A model generated the notes under the pieces. That model searched no databases and was not told the DNA's origin. It worked only from the letters and a program-made list of their open reading frames with translations. The position numbers and the translations under genes were made by a program. Shown here piece by piece: positions 21,501-32,339 of a stretch of 64,000 nucleotides of DNA. The DNA is from Cyanophora paradoxa (taxonomy: Eukaryota; Glaucocystophyceae; Cyanophorales; Cyanophoraceae), in NCBI GenBank assembly GCA_004431415.1, contig QPMI01000436.1:1-64000 (forward strand). Direction: 5' to 3'. Positions within the stretch are counted from its first letter, which is position 1; every line of letters starts with the position of its first letter.

Positions 21501-23332
21501 CCGCGCCCCCCTCCCCGCAGCGCGCGCTGCGGGAGAAGCCGGCGGGGCAGCGGGGCCTCTTCGCGTACCCCGCGCAGTCGAACGTGAGCGGGGTGAAGCA
21601 CCCGCTGGCGTACGCCGCGGCGGCGCGCGAGGCCGGCTGGGACGTGCTCCTCGACGCCTCGGCCTTCGTGCCCACCAGCGCCCTCGACGTCGCCAAATGG
21701 CGCCCCGACTTCGTCGCCATGTCCTTCTACAAGGCGAGGCGACCTAGGCCTCGCGCCGCGCCGCTCACTGGAGGGGCGGGCAGAGTTGACGCCGGCGCGC
21801 TCGCAGATGTTCGGTTTTCCCACTGGGATCGGGTGCCTCCTGCTGCGGCACGGGGCGGCGGCGCGGCTGCGCAAGCCCTACTTCGCCGGCGGCACGGTCA
21901 CGTTGGTCACGCAGCAGACGAGCTTCCACATCCTGGAGTCGAACCCGGCCAGGATGCACGCCGTCTTCGAGGTGTGTGTACCCGGGTGGCCGCCCCTGCC
22001 GCCAGATCGCGATGACCATAAAAACGTTAACATAGCTATTGCTAGAATCGATATCGAATCTCTCAGCCGCCGAGCGTTAACCGCCGCCCGACCCTCTCGC
22101 CCATGCCTCTCGCCCATGCCACCCTCTCGCCTCTGCGTGCACTATTAGCCATAAGCGCTGAAGCGCTGAAGCCATAGCTAAATTTAGCTAGAATATTTAA
22201 TCGAATCTCTCAGAGTCTTGGCCGCCGAGCCGCCTTCTGACCCCCATGCCCGGGCAGGACGGGACGATCAGCTACCAGATGCTGCCCGGGGTGACCATCG
22301 GCCTCGAGTTCCTCGCCCACCACCTCCACGCCCTCCAGCACCGCGTCCGCCCCCCGCCGCCCCGCCCCGCCCCGCCCGCCTTCTCCGCCGCGCCAACCGG
22401 CCCGCCGCGCCCTCAGCTCTTCGCGATCATGAGGCACGTGATGCCGGCGATGGCGGCGCTGCGGCACCCGCGCACGGGGCGGCCGCTGGTGAAGCTCTTC
22501 GGCCCCGGGCCGGATCCTGACATGGAGGCGGGGCGCCGCGGGGCGACGCTCGTCTTCAACCTCTTCGACGCGGACGGGAGGGGCGTCTACTTCGGACTCG
22601 TCGAGCGCCTCGCCGCCGAGCGCGGCATCTCCCTCCGCACCGGCTGCTTCTGCAACCCGGGTGCGACTGGTTCTTCATTATATTAGTCTCCTTCAGTCTC
22701 TTAAGCTTGTTATCTTGTTCTTCATCTTGTGCTTCCAGCTGCTTAATGCTCCTAGCTTCTTAAATTCTGCTTCTTCTACTGATTCTTCTACGCCGCGCCA
22801 GGCTGCATGGAGAAGGTGCTAGGCCTCACCCGCGGACAGCTCTCGGAGCTGGAACGGCGCTGGGGGGCCATCGTGGCGGCCGGGGGCGAGGCCGACCCGG
22901 ACGTCTACACGCTCCTCACCGACGTGCGCGCGGGGGTTATAACTGATATATATCGATATTGTATTTGAGAGTCTGCGCAACGTTAACGTAACCATGCATG
23001 CGATAAAGTGCCGCGTACCATAAGTGCCGCGTACCATATGCGCGCGCGGGTTATAATTGATATTGGATTTGAGAATCTGCGATAACAATGCATGCGATAA
23101 ATTAAAGTACCTGAAACGTGCACATGTCGCTGAAACGCACCCGGCGCAGGGCCTGATCCCCCCCGAGGGCCAGGGGGCCGTCCGCGTCTCTTTCGGGATC
23201 GCGAGCACGGCGCTGGACGCCTCGCGCCTCCTCCACTTCCTCGAGGAGTTCCTCGACGAGGCCTTCGTGGCGGGGGCCCGCCGCGAGTTCGAGGCCGCCG
23301 CCGCCGCCGGGCCCGCCGCGGGACAGTTATAA
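18511..23332 (+). CDS. Class-V aminotransferase / molybdenum-cofactor-sulfurase-type protein, copy 2, with N-terminal extension and coiled coil
   Basis: Exons: 18511-18808, 18889-18931, 19011-19050, 19121-19567, 19802-19861, 20522-20599, 20801-20943, 21015-21063, 21141-21272, 21342-21419, 21521-21733, 21807-21971, 22258-22344, 22417-22660, 22802-22923, 23150-23332; phases agree, about 793 residues. The catalytic part parallels copy 1: YLDYTGGG, LGNPHSMSPTSN, SVGGIRE, SFYK-MFGFPTGIG (PLP Lys), RTGCFCNPG, GAVRVSFGIAS. Exon sizes from 21015 to 22660 match copy 1 exactly. The N-terminus differs: a 127-residue globular part (FVVAGVPGVTELLASEIEEW) and an Ala/Arg/Glu-rich coiled coil (19121-19400). 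The 18511-19083 unit could be a separate 137-residue gene, since exon 3 reads on to a TGA at 19081-19083 if its donor is not used. An intron at 22924-23149 is absent from copy 1. GC donors follow 21272 and 21733. Confidence 0.85.
22924..23149 (+). repeat. Copy-2-specific intron made of a tandem duplication
   Basis: The intron contains two related units of about 100 bp. Each begins GCGCGCGGG(GG)TTATAA(C/T)TGATAT, continues with TTTGAGA(G/A)TCTGCG and ends at CATGCATGCGATAAA. In copy 1 the coding sequence runs through this point without interruption. Confidence 0.7.
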
Positions 23333-23605
23333 CACTAGCACTACGTAAACGATAGTTATATTATATATAGTGGTATGTTGTTGCAAGCTTGGCCTTCGAA
23401 CTCGAAATGAATTACTTGTCCAGCTCCGGGGTCGTGGGCGGCTTCGCCACTCTAGAAACGTTCAATTAAATATTTGGAGTGGGGGGCGCCCCGCTCTGCA
23501 CCCACGTGCACCGCTGACGTCCGGCCACCTTTGCCCTCCGACAACCCTCCAGCCGGCCCCACTCTCAGAGAGTCTCCCCCCTGGCCCCAGCCTCGAGCTC
23601 CCCGT

Positions 23606-23647
<42 letters not shown>

Positions 23648-23853
23648 CGGCCTCGGCCGCCCCCTGACCTCGAAATCGGTCGACGTCGCTTTCCCGGCTT
23701 CGGCCGCCCCCCCAGCCTCGGCCGAAACAGCTACTCGTCGGCGACGTCGAGGGCGTCGGCGAAATAGGTACCAAAATAATAGAAACAGCTATAGGTACTC
23801 GTCGGATATAATAGCTATAGAAAAAGCTAGAAGCACGGTAGGAACAGCCGCAG

Positions 23854-23973
23854 CTACTCGTCGGGGACGGCGACGAAGCCGAGCCTCGGAGGGGCACGCC
23901 GCCGCCGGCGTCGGCGCCGGCGCCGCCCCCGGCGAGCCCCGTCAGGATCGCCTCCTGGTCCGCCGCGAAGCCG
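23854..23973 (-). pseudogene. Stray copy of the last exon of the temptin gene
   Basis: Matches exon 33060-33171 including its acceptor (GGCGCAG before CGGCTTCGCGG), reading SGFAADQEAILTGLAGG. Relative to that exon it has 8 extra bases (CCTCGGAG duplicated in GAAGCCGAG/GGGCACG) that shift the frame before the stop. No other temptin exons are found nearby. Upstream sequence (CTAAAACGAAGAGCCGCTGC) is also shared with the parent locus, so the copied segment includes intron. Confidence 0.8.
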
Positions 23974-24095
23974 CTGCGCCGGAGAAAGTAGGTCAAGCTT
24001 AAGATCGAGAGTACTAGTTCAGCATCTAAAACGAAGAGCCGCTGCATTAGCACATAGAGAAGAAGCACCCTCCAGGTGGATTCTATTATACTAGT

Positions 24096-24219
24096 GACCC
24101 GGCCGCGATTTTCGCGCCGGGGGTGCAAGCTTAAGGGGGGAACGGCCGCGGGGATCGAGTGAAAGAGTCCTAGTGGCACGCACATGCGCGCGGCAGAACG
24201 ACCCCGGTCCAGTGCGCGC
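24096..24219 (-). repeat. Dispersed repeat, copy 2 of 3 (inverted)
   Basis: Reverse complement of the repeat at 408-525; both ends align (GGTCACTAGT side and GCGCACTGGACCGGGG side). It lies about 120 bp from the stray temptin exon. The third copy lies about 70 bp from the functional version of that exon, on the other side and in the other orientation. Confidence 0.7.
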
Positions 24220-24514
24220 ACCTCTTAACGCGTTCGAATTCTTCATGAAATGCGCACGCTGCGCGGCCTAGGCCTGGCGCAGCGGGTACCTGCGTGCACG
24301 CTGCGTCGTCCGCTGGCCCAGTGGCACCGCTGCCGGCTGTACATGTGTCGGATCATCGACTCGGATGACTCGGATCCTAGTACTAGTACACCAACTCGTC
24401 GCGACTCCTAGTACCTAAAGGTTGACTCAGTGAAACGATGCCGCGGCCGGCGCCGGCGCCGCCGGGCCGCCGGCTCCGGGCCGAGATTAATTATAATTAT
24501 AACTTATTTTTGAG

Positions 24515-24610
24515 GCACGTATGGCCGAGCTCGATCGCGAGTGGTTGAAATCACGGTTTAGAGGTGCGAAGACCCGGATCGATTCCCAAGAGGAAGGTTT
24601 CGAAGACCGG
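24515..24610 (+). repeat. Possible tRNA-derived SINE-like sequence
   Basis: Contains TATGGCCGAG, then a 12-bp insertion, then TGGTTGAAAT. Without the insertion this is close to a pol III A box of tRNA-Ser/Leu type. About 40 bp later is GGATCGATTCC, one base from the B-box consensus GGTTCGANTCC. The remainder does not fold into a tRNA. A hairpin GGGGGTGTCC/GGACACCCCC follows at about 24713-24747. Confidence 0.35.
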
Positions 24611-24862
24611 TGCCTCGCCGGGCGGCGACGTCGATCGCGACGCCCCTGCCGTCGACCCCACTAAATATAAAGTGGCAACGTGACCGCCTGCACTGCGATG
24701 GCGCAGCCAGGGGGGGTGTCCCAGGGGTCCATAAGGACACCCCCTTAAGACACCGGACTGGACTACGTCCCTCTGTCGCTGAGATAGAGGGGCAAGTGTC
24801 AGTAGAATAGACGCCGATGGCGTCCCCTCCGGTCCGGAACTTATTTTTATCGGCCTTGGGGA

Positions 24863-24910
24863 AAGGAGAAGCCCTTAGGTCTGTTCCTATCTTGCAGCAA
24901 ACTTATATAT
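24863..24910 (+). repeat. Short dispersed repeat, first close copy
   Basis: AAGCCCTTAGGTCTGTTCCT followed by ATCTTGCAGCAAACTT and an AT tract. It is nearly identical to 26716-26762 and related to about 10840-10885. It may be the end of a longer decayed element. Confidence 0.65.
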
Positions 24911-26715
24911 ATACTAAGTTATAACTTATTACTTATGACGCATGCGGACACCCGTAAAAAAACTCGGCTATCACGGAACGGCCGAGCCAAAAATCTTCGA
25001 TAGCCTGATTGAGGTAACAAAACTTACTACTGAATTGGGCCCTTGGATCCGGAGTCGACGTCTCCGAGGCGCCAGTCAGGGTTCCACACTCGCAGTCCAG
25101 GCTGTCCATGCCACTCCATGGCACTCCATGCCAGCATGCGCAGCCTGCCCCGGCGCCAGCGCTAGATGCAGATCATCATCTGACATCTGATCATGCATGC
25201 AGTGCGCTGCACTGCGGCAGGCTGCAGGTAGCGCTGCGCGCACTGCCGCAGTACTACTAGTAGTGCGCACTGTAGGCTATAGCTAGTACTGCGCACTACG
25301 CATGCACGCGCCACTAGTACTGCCAGGCTGGCCCACTGCCGCACTGCGGCACCAGCGCAGCATGCGCAGCGCTAGCAGTGGCTTACCACTGAATTGTGTC
25401 CTTGGATCCGATCCGGAGTCGACGTCTCCTGGCAGCCCGGCTGCTGGCCCTGGCACTGCGGGCGGCGTCTGCGGCCCGGGCACTGCGGCAGCGGCCGGCG
25501 CCGGCAGCCCGGCGGCAGGCCTCATGCCATGATGCGCGGCGGCAAGCTGCGAGCCTGCCAGGGCTGCGAGGCTGCGACGCCCTGCGGCCCTGCGTCGGCC
25601 GCTGACACTGTGAAACAGCCGGCCCCTGCAGCTGACAGCCTGTGACAGGCTGTGACTCTAGCCTGTGAGGCTGTGACAGGCTGACAGCCTGGCAGTGGCT
25701 GGCACAGCCAGCTGCAGAGTCTGCAGCTGGGCCACTGGGCCAGTGACAGGCACTGTGACGTCAGGACTTCGAGCTGTCGGGCAACTTCTAGAAAAAACAA
25801 ATGCGATAATGTTTTTCCCTTCACTCGACTCGAGCTCGCAGACTTCGGACATGACGTGGCGCCGCCGGCGCCGGTGGCGCCGTGGCGCACCGTGGCGGTC
25901 GACCGTCGACTCGAGTCGACGTCGGTCCGGGACTCCGGGTCGGTTACCGACGACTTACCGTAGTACGCGTACGGCGGTGCCACGGTGTACCCGGTGTCAG
26001 GGCCGGTGACTCGCAGTGACTCGGACCGCGGCGTACGTGGCACCGATCGACTCCCCACCGAGTGCCACCGACTCGGCGACGGGGACAGCGTACAACCGTG
26101 AACGGGCCATGGCCAGTCGACGTCTACCGTAGTACGGCGTATACGCGAACGCTGCAGTACTGTAGTAGTAGTACCGGTAGTGTACTGTAGTACTGCGCCG
26201 CGGCGCCGGCCCGGAGCCGGCGCATGCGCATATGCGCAGCGGCGGCGCAGGCCCGCATTATGCGCAGCGGCAGGCCCGCGGCCGGTGCTGGCGCGGCGGC
26301 GGCGCCGGCAGCCGCACTGCGGCAGCTGCAGGTACAGGACCGTACGCGTGTACTGCGGCAGCGTTTGCGCCTAACTAGTAGGCTGGCGCTAGCCGGCGCC
26401 GCCGATCGATATCGTAATTATAAGCCGCGATCGAACCGTAAATTGGTCCGTCCGTACACGTATCGAACCGAAGTACGTAATATTAATAAGCTTTTTAAGA
26501 CTCTGCGAGCGTCTCTGTGCGCGAGCGCCGCGGCGCCGGCGCCGGCAGCCTTGTGGCCCTTGTCTGTGTACGTAGCTGTACATGTACATGTCCTGTCGCT
26601 CCATTAAAGTACCCAATTGTAACAGTTCCGATCATTTCATTTCATTTCTGCATGTCGACGTCTACGTAGATTTCTAGATCTTTCGCTACGTCATCAGTAA
26701 ATGGGGGGGTGCGGG

Positions 26716-26762
26716 GGGGCTAAGCCCTTAGGTCTGTTCCTATCTTGCAGCAAACTTGTATA
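26716..26762 (+). repeat. Short dispersed repeat, second close copy
   Basis: Same AAGCCCTTAGGTCTGTTCCT unit as 24863-24910, also followed by ATCTTGCAGCAAACTT and an AT-rich tail, and again preceded by a G-rich run. Confidence 0.65.
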
Positions 26763-29523
26763 ATTAAGCTTCAAACTGATATTAAAGACAAAATTTTTGG
26801 ACCCTAGGGAACACTATATATGGCCGGGCAACTTTCCAAATGTGACGCCTCTAACAAGCACTAACAGGGCCTTTTAATTTGCAAGCGCGAATGTCTGTTG
26901 GCTAAAAAAAAACTCTGTTCATGTGATCGCGATTGACGTCGACGATCGATCGACTCCCCTCGACGTCGACGGTCCGACCGACTCCGACGTCGACGATCGC
27001 GATCAGTGATGCTAAACTTTCACTTTCCAAACTTTCAACTTGAAAATTTTCATGTAAATTTTCAGTAAATTTTCACCTCCAAAATGAGCAATGAAAACTT
27101 TCAATAAATTTGCAAGGGGGGTACCCTTGAAGAAGCCATTCTGGGGGCGTTTCACGCCATAAACGAGGGTCAAAACCGTCGAAATACGAGACTATGGAGG
27201 CCTGGACACATTCTGGCGGTCTCTGCTGGTGTCAAGAGACCAGAGTATGCATTTCTCAGGAACCGTACCCCCCTCCATAACGTGAAAAGAACCGTTGAAC
27301 GGCAAAGATACATGTACATCTGCGCATGTGCATGCACCTCGTACACTTGTAATACAAAGGTTGTCGATGACATCCTAACGCATATCGCTCGTGTCTGGAG
27401 GCTTCTCTGCAGAGAAACGTGTCGACGTCACTTTCGCTGTGCACGTGCAAGTAAACTTTGTATGCACTGATCGCGATCGCGATCAACGTTAACGGATCTA
27501 CCGTAGGGCACTTAAGTACCGCGGGCACTAAACTAACGCGGTACCGGTACCAAATTAACGCGCCAAAAGTTTGTTAAAACGCGGTAATTTGGTGCCGCGG
27601 TAATTTGCTGCTGAGAGGTCGCCCCATACAGTCCACGCCACAAACGTTCTATATAAGCCGATAAACACTTCCTTGACACTTAGAAAGGCTTTACAAGCTT
27701 CGGAAGGCTTAGTTGAGGTGCTTGATATCGATGAGTCTCAGTGAGGCCTTCGAATTCCTATAGCTAGGGCTCCAGGCCGCCGGGCCATCTCCAGCCTTCC
27801 AGGAGGGTCATAAACGACCGTCGGACTCCGGATGACTTCTAGATGCATAAGACATGCTCTTGCGACGTTTATATAATTAGATAGTGCTCGCAGCGCCAAA
27901 TTAAAATTTAAAGACGAGCGCTAGCGGAAAGTGCGTTTCAAGTTTAAACGTAATTAATGTGTATTTAATATAATAAAAGAGAACTATACGCTGCCTATAG
28001 GCTATAGCTAGTAGCTAGGCTTCGTCGTAGCTAGCTATAGGCTTCCTCCAGCATCGATATCGACGTCGCGCGCGATCGGCGCCGGCGCCGGGGCTGCTAC
28101 CGTACGCGTCGGTGCGTTGCCCCGGCCCTTCAGCTCCGCCACGCCTATAAATGCAATAAGGGATGGGGTCGATGTACTTGGCAACACGTCGACCTCTCCT
28201 AAGGCAGCAAGCTTAAGAACCGCTCCGAATTCGAAAGTGATTTGAAGCGTTCCGGCGGCTCTGTACATGTTAAGCTGTTAGAAGGTCGGAGATCAACTTC
28301 GAATTCGCTGAAAAACGTCGCGCCAAAAATAACCACCCACATTAAATAATGTCCATTATTTACGCCGGTTTATAACTAATGTTCTTTATGGACATTAAAT
28401 AATGTCATTAATTAAAAACGTACATTATAATGACAGCACTGCTGACTGGCAGAGCCAGCGCTAGCGGGAAGCGGACCGGCGGGACCCGTCGCTTGGGCCC
28501 CAAGCTTTGGGCATCAAGCGACCATCGATTCGCATGCTGAATCATTGTTGATGAAGAACGCGGCTGCTAGCGGCAGCCTGGAGGCTAGCGCTAGCCCACT
28601 GCAGTCTGCAGCTGGGCCAGCAGCCGGCGGGACCCACTGGCGACCATCGATTCGCATGCTGAATCATTGAATCAGTGTTGATGAAGAACGCGGCTGATCA
28701 CATGACAGCCGGCGGTGTCAGCCGCTGCTGTCAGCCTGCTGACTCGTGTGCCGCAGTGCTGAGCCGCAGTGTTGATCCTGGCGAACTTCGGAACAGCCGC
28801 GAACTACCGTAGTACTATCATACTATCACATATAGTATACGTATGACTCGGTATGAGTCTATGAAAAGAAGGTCAAAACATGTACAAGACTAAACGCGTG
28901 CAAACTTTGAACAAGACTCACAGGTATCATTATAAAGCTTATATCTCTCGTTTAGACGCTTATTTGCCAAAGAATACAGTGCTTTTGCGGTGCTTGGAAT
29001 GTTTTCTATGGTGCAAATATTTGCACAATCTTTTCCAAAGCTTGCAGAAAGTTTTCAGGGCAATTTTGGGGGAGTAAACTTTACCCAACACTGGTTAAGG
29101 CCGCCGGGCCCATAACTGGTTGCGCTGGCCCGCCGCTGGGCCACGAGCGACCGTACCGTGTAACACTTAATTAACATGCATATGTACAGCCTGTTAATTA
29201 ACAGGTTGTAACTTTAGTAAATTGTTCTAAGTTCCGGCCCCGGCCGCCGGGCCGCGGCCGCGCCGGCGGGCGGCCGCCGGGCGGGCCGGGGCGGCGGCGG
29301 GCGGCAGAGTCGCCGGCACGGCCCGGCGGGTGACGGGCCGCGGCCGCCGGGCCGCACAGCGGCACTAGCTATAGCCTTAGAAGCCTACTACTGGGTCCTA
29401 GGAGGCCGGCCAGCCGGCGCCATGGGCGGCCATCATCATGGCATCATGCATATGGGGCCATATAATCCCATATTATGGGCCCATCATGATGGCCCATCAT
29501 CATGGCGTCGCCCATGCCACTGC

Positions 29524-29751
29524 CGTGTAAGACTTATATACCGCGCTGACTTAACTACCGCGCTGCCAAATTACCGCGCTGAAAATGTTTAGAACGCAGT
29601 AATTTGGTAGCGCAGTATTACCTTCTTTGCTAACAAATAATACATTTTCGAAGACGATGGAACGCGGTAATTTGGTAGCGCGGTAAAGCGCAAATCGGGC
29701 CCAAATTTTTGGAACGCGCTAATTTGTGACGCGGTATTTAAGTCTTACACG
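29524..29751. mobile_element. MITE-like element with terminal inverted repeats
   Basis: The left end CGTGTAAGACTTATATACCG is complementary to the right end CGCGGTATTTAAGTCTTACACG with one or two mismatches. The interior carries further inverted units (TACCGCGCTGCCAAATTACC against GGTAATTTGGTAGCGCGGTA). The length is about 228 bp and there is no coding capacity, typical of a miniature inverted-repeat element. A related but degraded cluster (ACGCGGTAATTTGGTGCCGC) is at 27513-27605. Flanking target duplications are not clear. Confidence 0.6.
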
Positions 29752-30160
29752 GTGGGCCATGATGGGACCATCATATGCATGCATCCGAGTCCGACGCCGT
29801 GACGGTCATGCCATGGCATATATATGGCATGGCCATTGGCCACCTGACTCTGTGACCTGACTCAGTGCACGTGAGCCCGCGCGCGATCATCCGATGATCG
29901 GATCATCGGCCGGCGGATCACGACCCGGATGACCGGATCCCAGAGACTTCATAGTATAGCTCCGCCGGCCCGGCAGGGCGCCAGCTATCATAGTGTAGGC
30001 TGTATAGCCTAGTAGCTATCATAGTATAGCTAGCTCCGGCACGAGGCCGCAGTGCGCCGCACGACTCGGCGTCGTCGTCGGCGAATCCCCCGGCCCGATA
30101 TAGTGTACGTATATCGATCCGTGATCCGGGACTCCGGGATCGATTTCGGTATCGATACCG

Positions 30161-32005
30161 ATGGCGAATTCGAAGCTCGCCGCCGTACGCGTGCTGCTTC
30201 TTGCCGCCGCCATCACGGCGTTTGGCATCTCCGCAGTCAGCGCAGAGGAGTGCGATGCGTCTATCAGCCAACCTACAGGAGTCCGCTTCGGCGACAGCGC
30301 TTGCAACTGCAGCGCTCCCAACGTGACCGTTTCTTGGGCGGAAGGAGACAAAAACGACTGGGGCAGCTCTACGCGCGGGCCTGAAGATCCTTCTGGCACC
30401 CCGCAGTACTGCGTGTTGAACTGCACTAACGGGCAGGCGATGTACCGGACTGTGACGTACACCCCGCTGCGACGGACTTTGCTCGGGGGTCCTGTCACCT
30501 ACCAGCGACCCGCGTGCGCCTGCCAGGCGCCTGCCACGAACGTGAGCGACGTCTGCGTGTTCCCAGCTGCAGCTACGCCGTCGCCTTCGCCGTCGCCGTC
30601 CGCCTCCCCGTCTCCATCGCCCAGCCCCAGCCCATCGCCGAGTCCCGCCGCAATCGCAAGCCCGAGCCCAAGCCCCAGCCCCAGCCCGTCACCCTCCACC
30701 GCCGCCGCTGCGACCCCGACTCCGAGCCCTCCAACGTTAACGAACCCAACCACGCCTCCCACCGCTCCCATTCCTACGGCCACACCGGCGCCGTCGCCGA
30801 CGGCCAAGCCGGCTACGCCCGCGATCCACAAGGTACGCGGAATTGAAATTGTGTATTTTCCATGCTTCTCGAACTGAAGCGGGTCCCATGCGCCTTGCGA
30901 TTGCACACCCGGTGACCCGCAGACGATCAACATCACGAGGCTCACCGTGCAGGGCGTCAGCGCGGGCCTGCCCGGCACCACCCTCGAGTTCGACGCGAGC
31001 AACACCGCCCGCCTCTCGCGCCCCGTCATCCAGACCCCTGCCGTGCGCACGTACCGCGCTGTTTAATTATATAATTTGATGGACGCCAATAGACCCCTGC
31101 AGCCGATATATATATTGATCATATTCTGTGTTCGCGCAGACGGGCGGAGAAGTGAGCCTCTACGGTGAAGGGTTCCCAGTCGGGGAGCCGATCGAGATCC
31201 TGATCGTCTCGTCGTCCGGCGTGAGCTGCCCCGCCCTCAACCCCCGCATCGTCTCTCCGACCGAGATCGCATTCCGTGCGTAAATCAAATGTTGCCCCGC
31301 TAGCGCTCAGGCTCCCGCACAAAAGTATCATTTCTGATCTATATTCCTACGCGCATGCGCAGGCGTCCCCCCGTTCTCGGCGAACTGCAACCGGCAGACG
31401 ACGCGCAGCCTCCTCCAGTTCTCCCAGGGCACTGGCTACAGCCTCCAGATCAAGAGCGTCAACGACGCCTTCCAAGTGAGTCCGCGCAATTAATTATTTA
31501 TATTTATACTCGAACCCTTACGGGGATAGTGTTCGCTTCATGCAGATGTTCACCCTCGCGAACGTGCGCGAAAATTCAATGATTCGCTATTACTGCTGTG
31601 TATAAACGTATATGTATCGATATCTTCCTTTCCGGTCCTGCGCTGGGAGGCAGTCAGAGCGCACATCTCACATCTAGAGTCTCCATGATTAATATTGGTG
31701 CACGTGTCCCTTACGCCAAGTTTTTCTTCGAATTCCAAATTCAGGCCTTCCAGTGGACATCGACCGGTACCGTCAACTCAGTGTGCGTCATTATAATTAC
31801 TCGCATTCATTGCGATATTTATTGCAATTGGTGCAATTGCAATGTGCTCGAGCGTTGACGACATTGCGCATGCATGTCCGGGCCCGGGCGCAGGCCTTTC
31901 GTGCCAAGCCTGGCAGGCGCGCAAGCGCCTTCTGTCTGGGGCGCGCTGGCTTCCGTTGCAATGGCTTGTGCCCTCGTCGCTGTGGCATTCCCGCGCCACC
32001 AGTAA
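30161..32005 (+). CDS. Secreted Pro/Ser-rich protein with a TIG-like region and hydrophobic C-terminal tail
   Basis: Exons 30161-30832, 30923-31042, 31140-31275, 31363-31475, (31555-31572), 31745-31782, 31894-32005 join in phase to about 396-402 residues. MANSKLAAVRVLLLAAAI... ending SAVSA is a signal peptide. A Cys-rich N-terminal domain follows (about residues 28-130). Next is a long linker of Ser-Pro repeats (about 135-215), as in algal cell-wall glycoproteins. The exons at 31140-31475 resemble an IPT/TIG fold (TGGEVSLYGEGFPVGEP ... SPTEIAF ... PPFSANC). The last exon ends WGALASVAMACALVAVAF, a membrane or GPI-type tail, then a stop at 32003-32005. The 18-nt exon is phase-neutral and may be optional. 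A cell-surface or wall role is inferred. Confidence 0.78.
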
Positions 32006-32339
32006 ATTCAATGTGCCCGCGGCTCAGCAGCTTCGAATTCGAATTCCATATGCATGGCCAGTGCGCCATATATATGCTTCGGAAGATCCGAACTGATTGT
32101 AAACCCGAACTTCGGAAGATCTAGATAAAGTCACTGATCATGATCATTGTAAACTGATTGTAAACCCGAACTTCGGAAGATCTAGATAAAGTCTCGTTTT
32201 GGCGCTGGCTTCACGAGGTCCGACGGTCGAGTCTCATGACCACGTGAATCGGATATAATATATATGTAATCCTTTTTTACTTTCGGCCTTTAATTTCGAC
32301 TTTCGCCATTCGACTGTAAATCAAATGTGATGCCGTGAT

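Larger units (their letters stand above)
23333..30160. other. Gene-poor, palindrome-rich low-complexity region
   Basis: No gene could be supported over 6.8 kb. Base composition swings between GC-only palindromes (GCCGGCGCCGGC) and AT-rich tracts. Short self-complementary words (GATC, CTAG, TCGA, TGCA, GTAC, ATCGAT) are piled up, for example 25080-25700 and 26160-26400. A poly-C run of about 38 lies at 23609-23646. Small open frames (28035-28268 minus, 28880-29077 plus) have no family features. Discrete elements inside are listed separately. Confidence 0.55.

Noticed and set aside
28035-28268. 77-codon open frame on the minus strand
   Set aside because: Reasonable composition but isolated, with no neighbouring exons that join in phase, and ending in a palindrome tract.
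28880-29077. 65-codon AT-rich open frame on the plus strand
   Set aside because: Codon usage is unlike all other genes here and there is no signal peptide or domain. It could be a relic, but the evidence is too thin.
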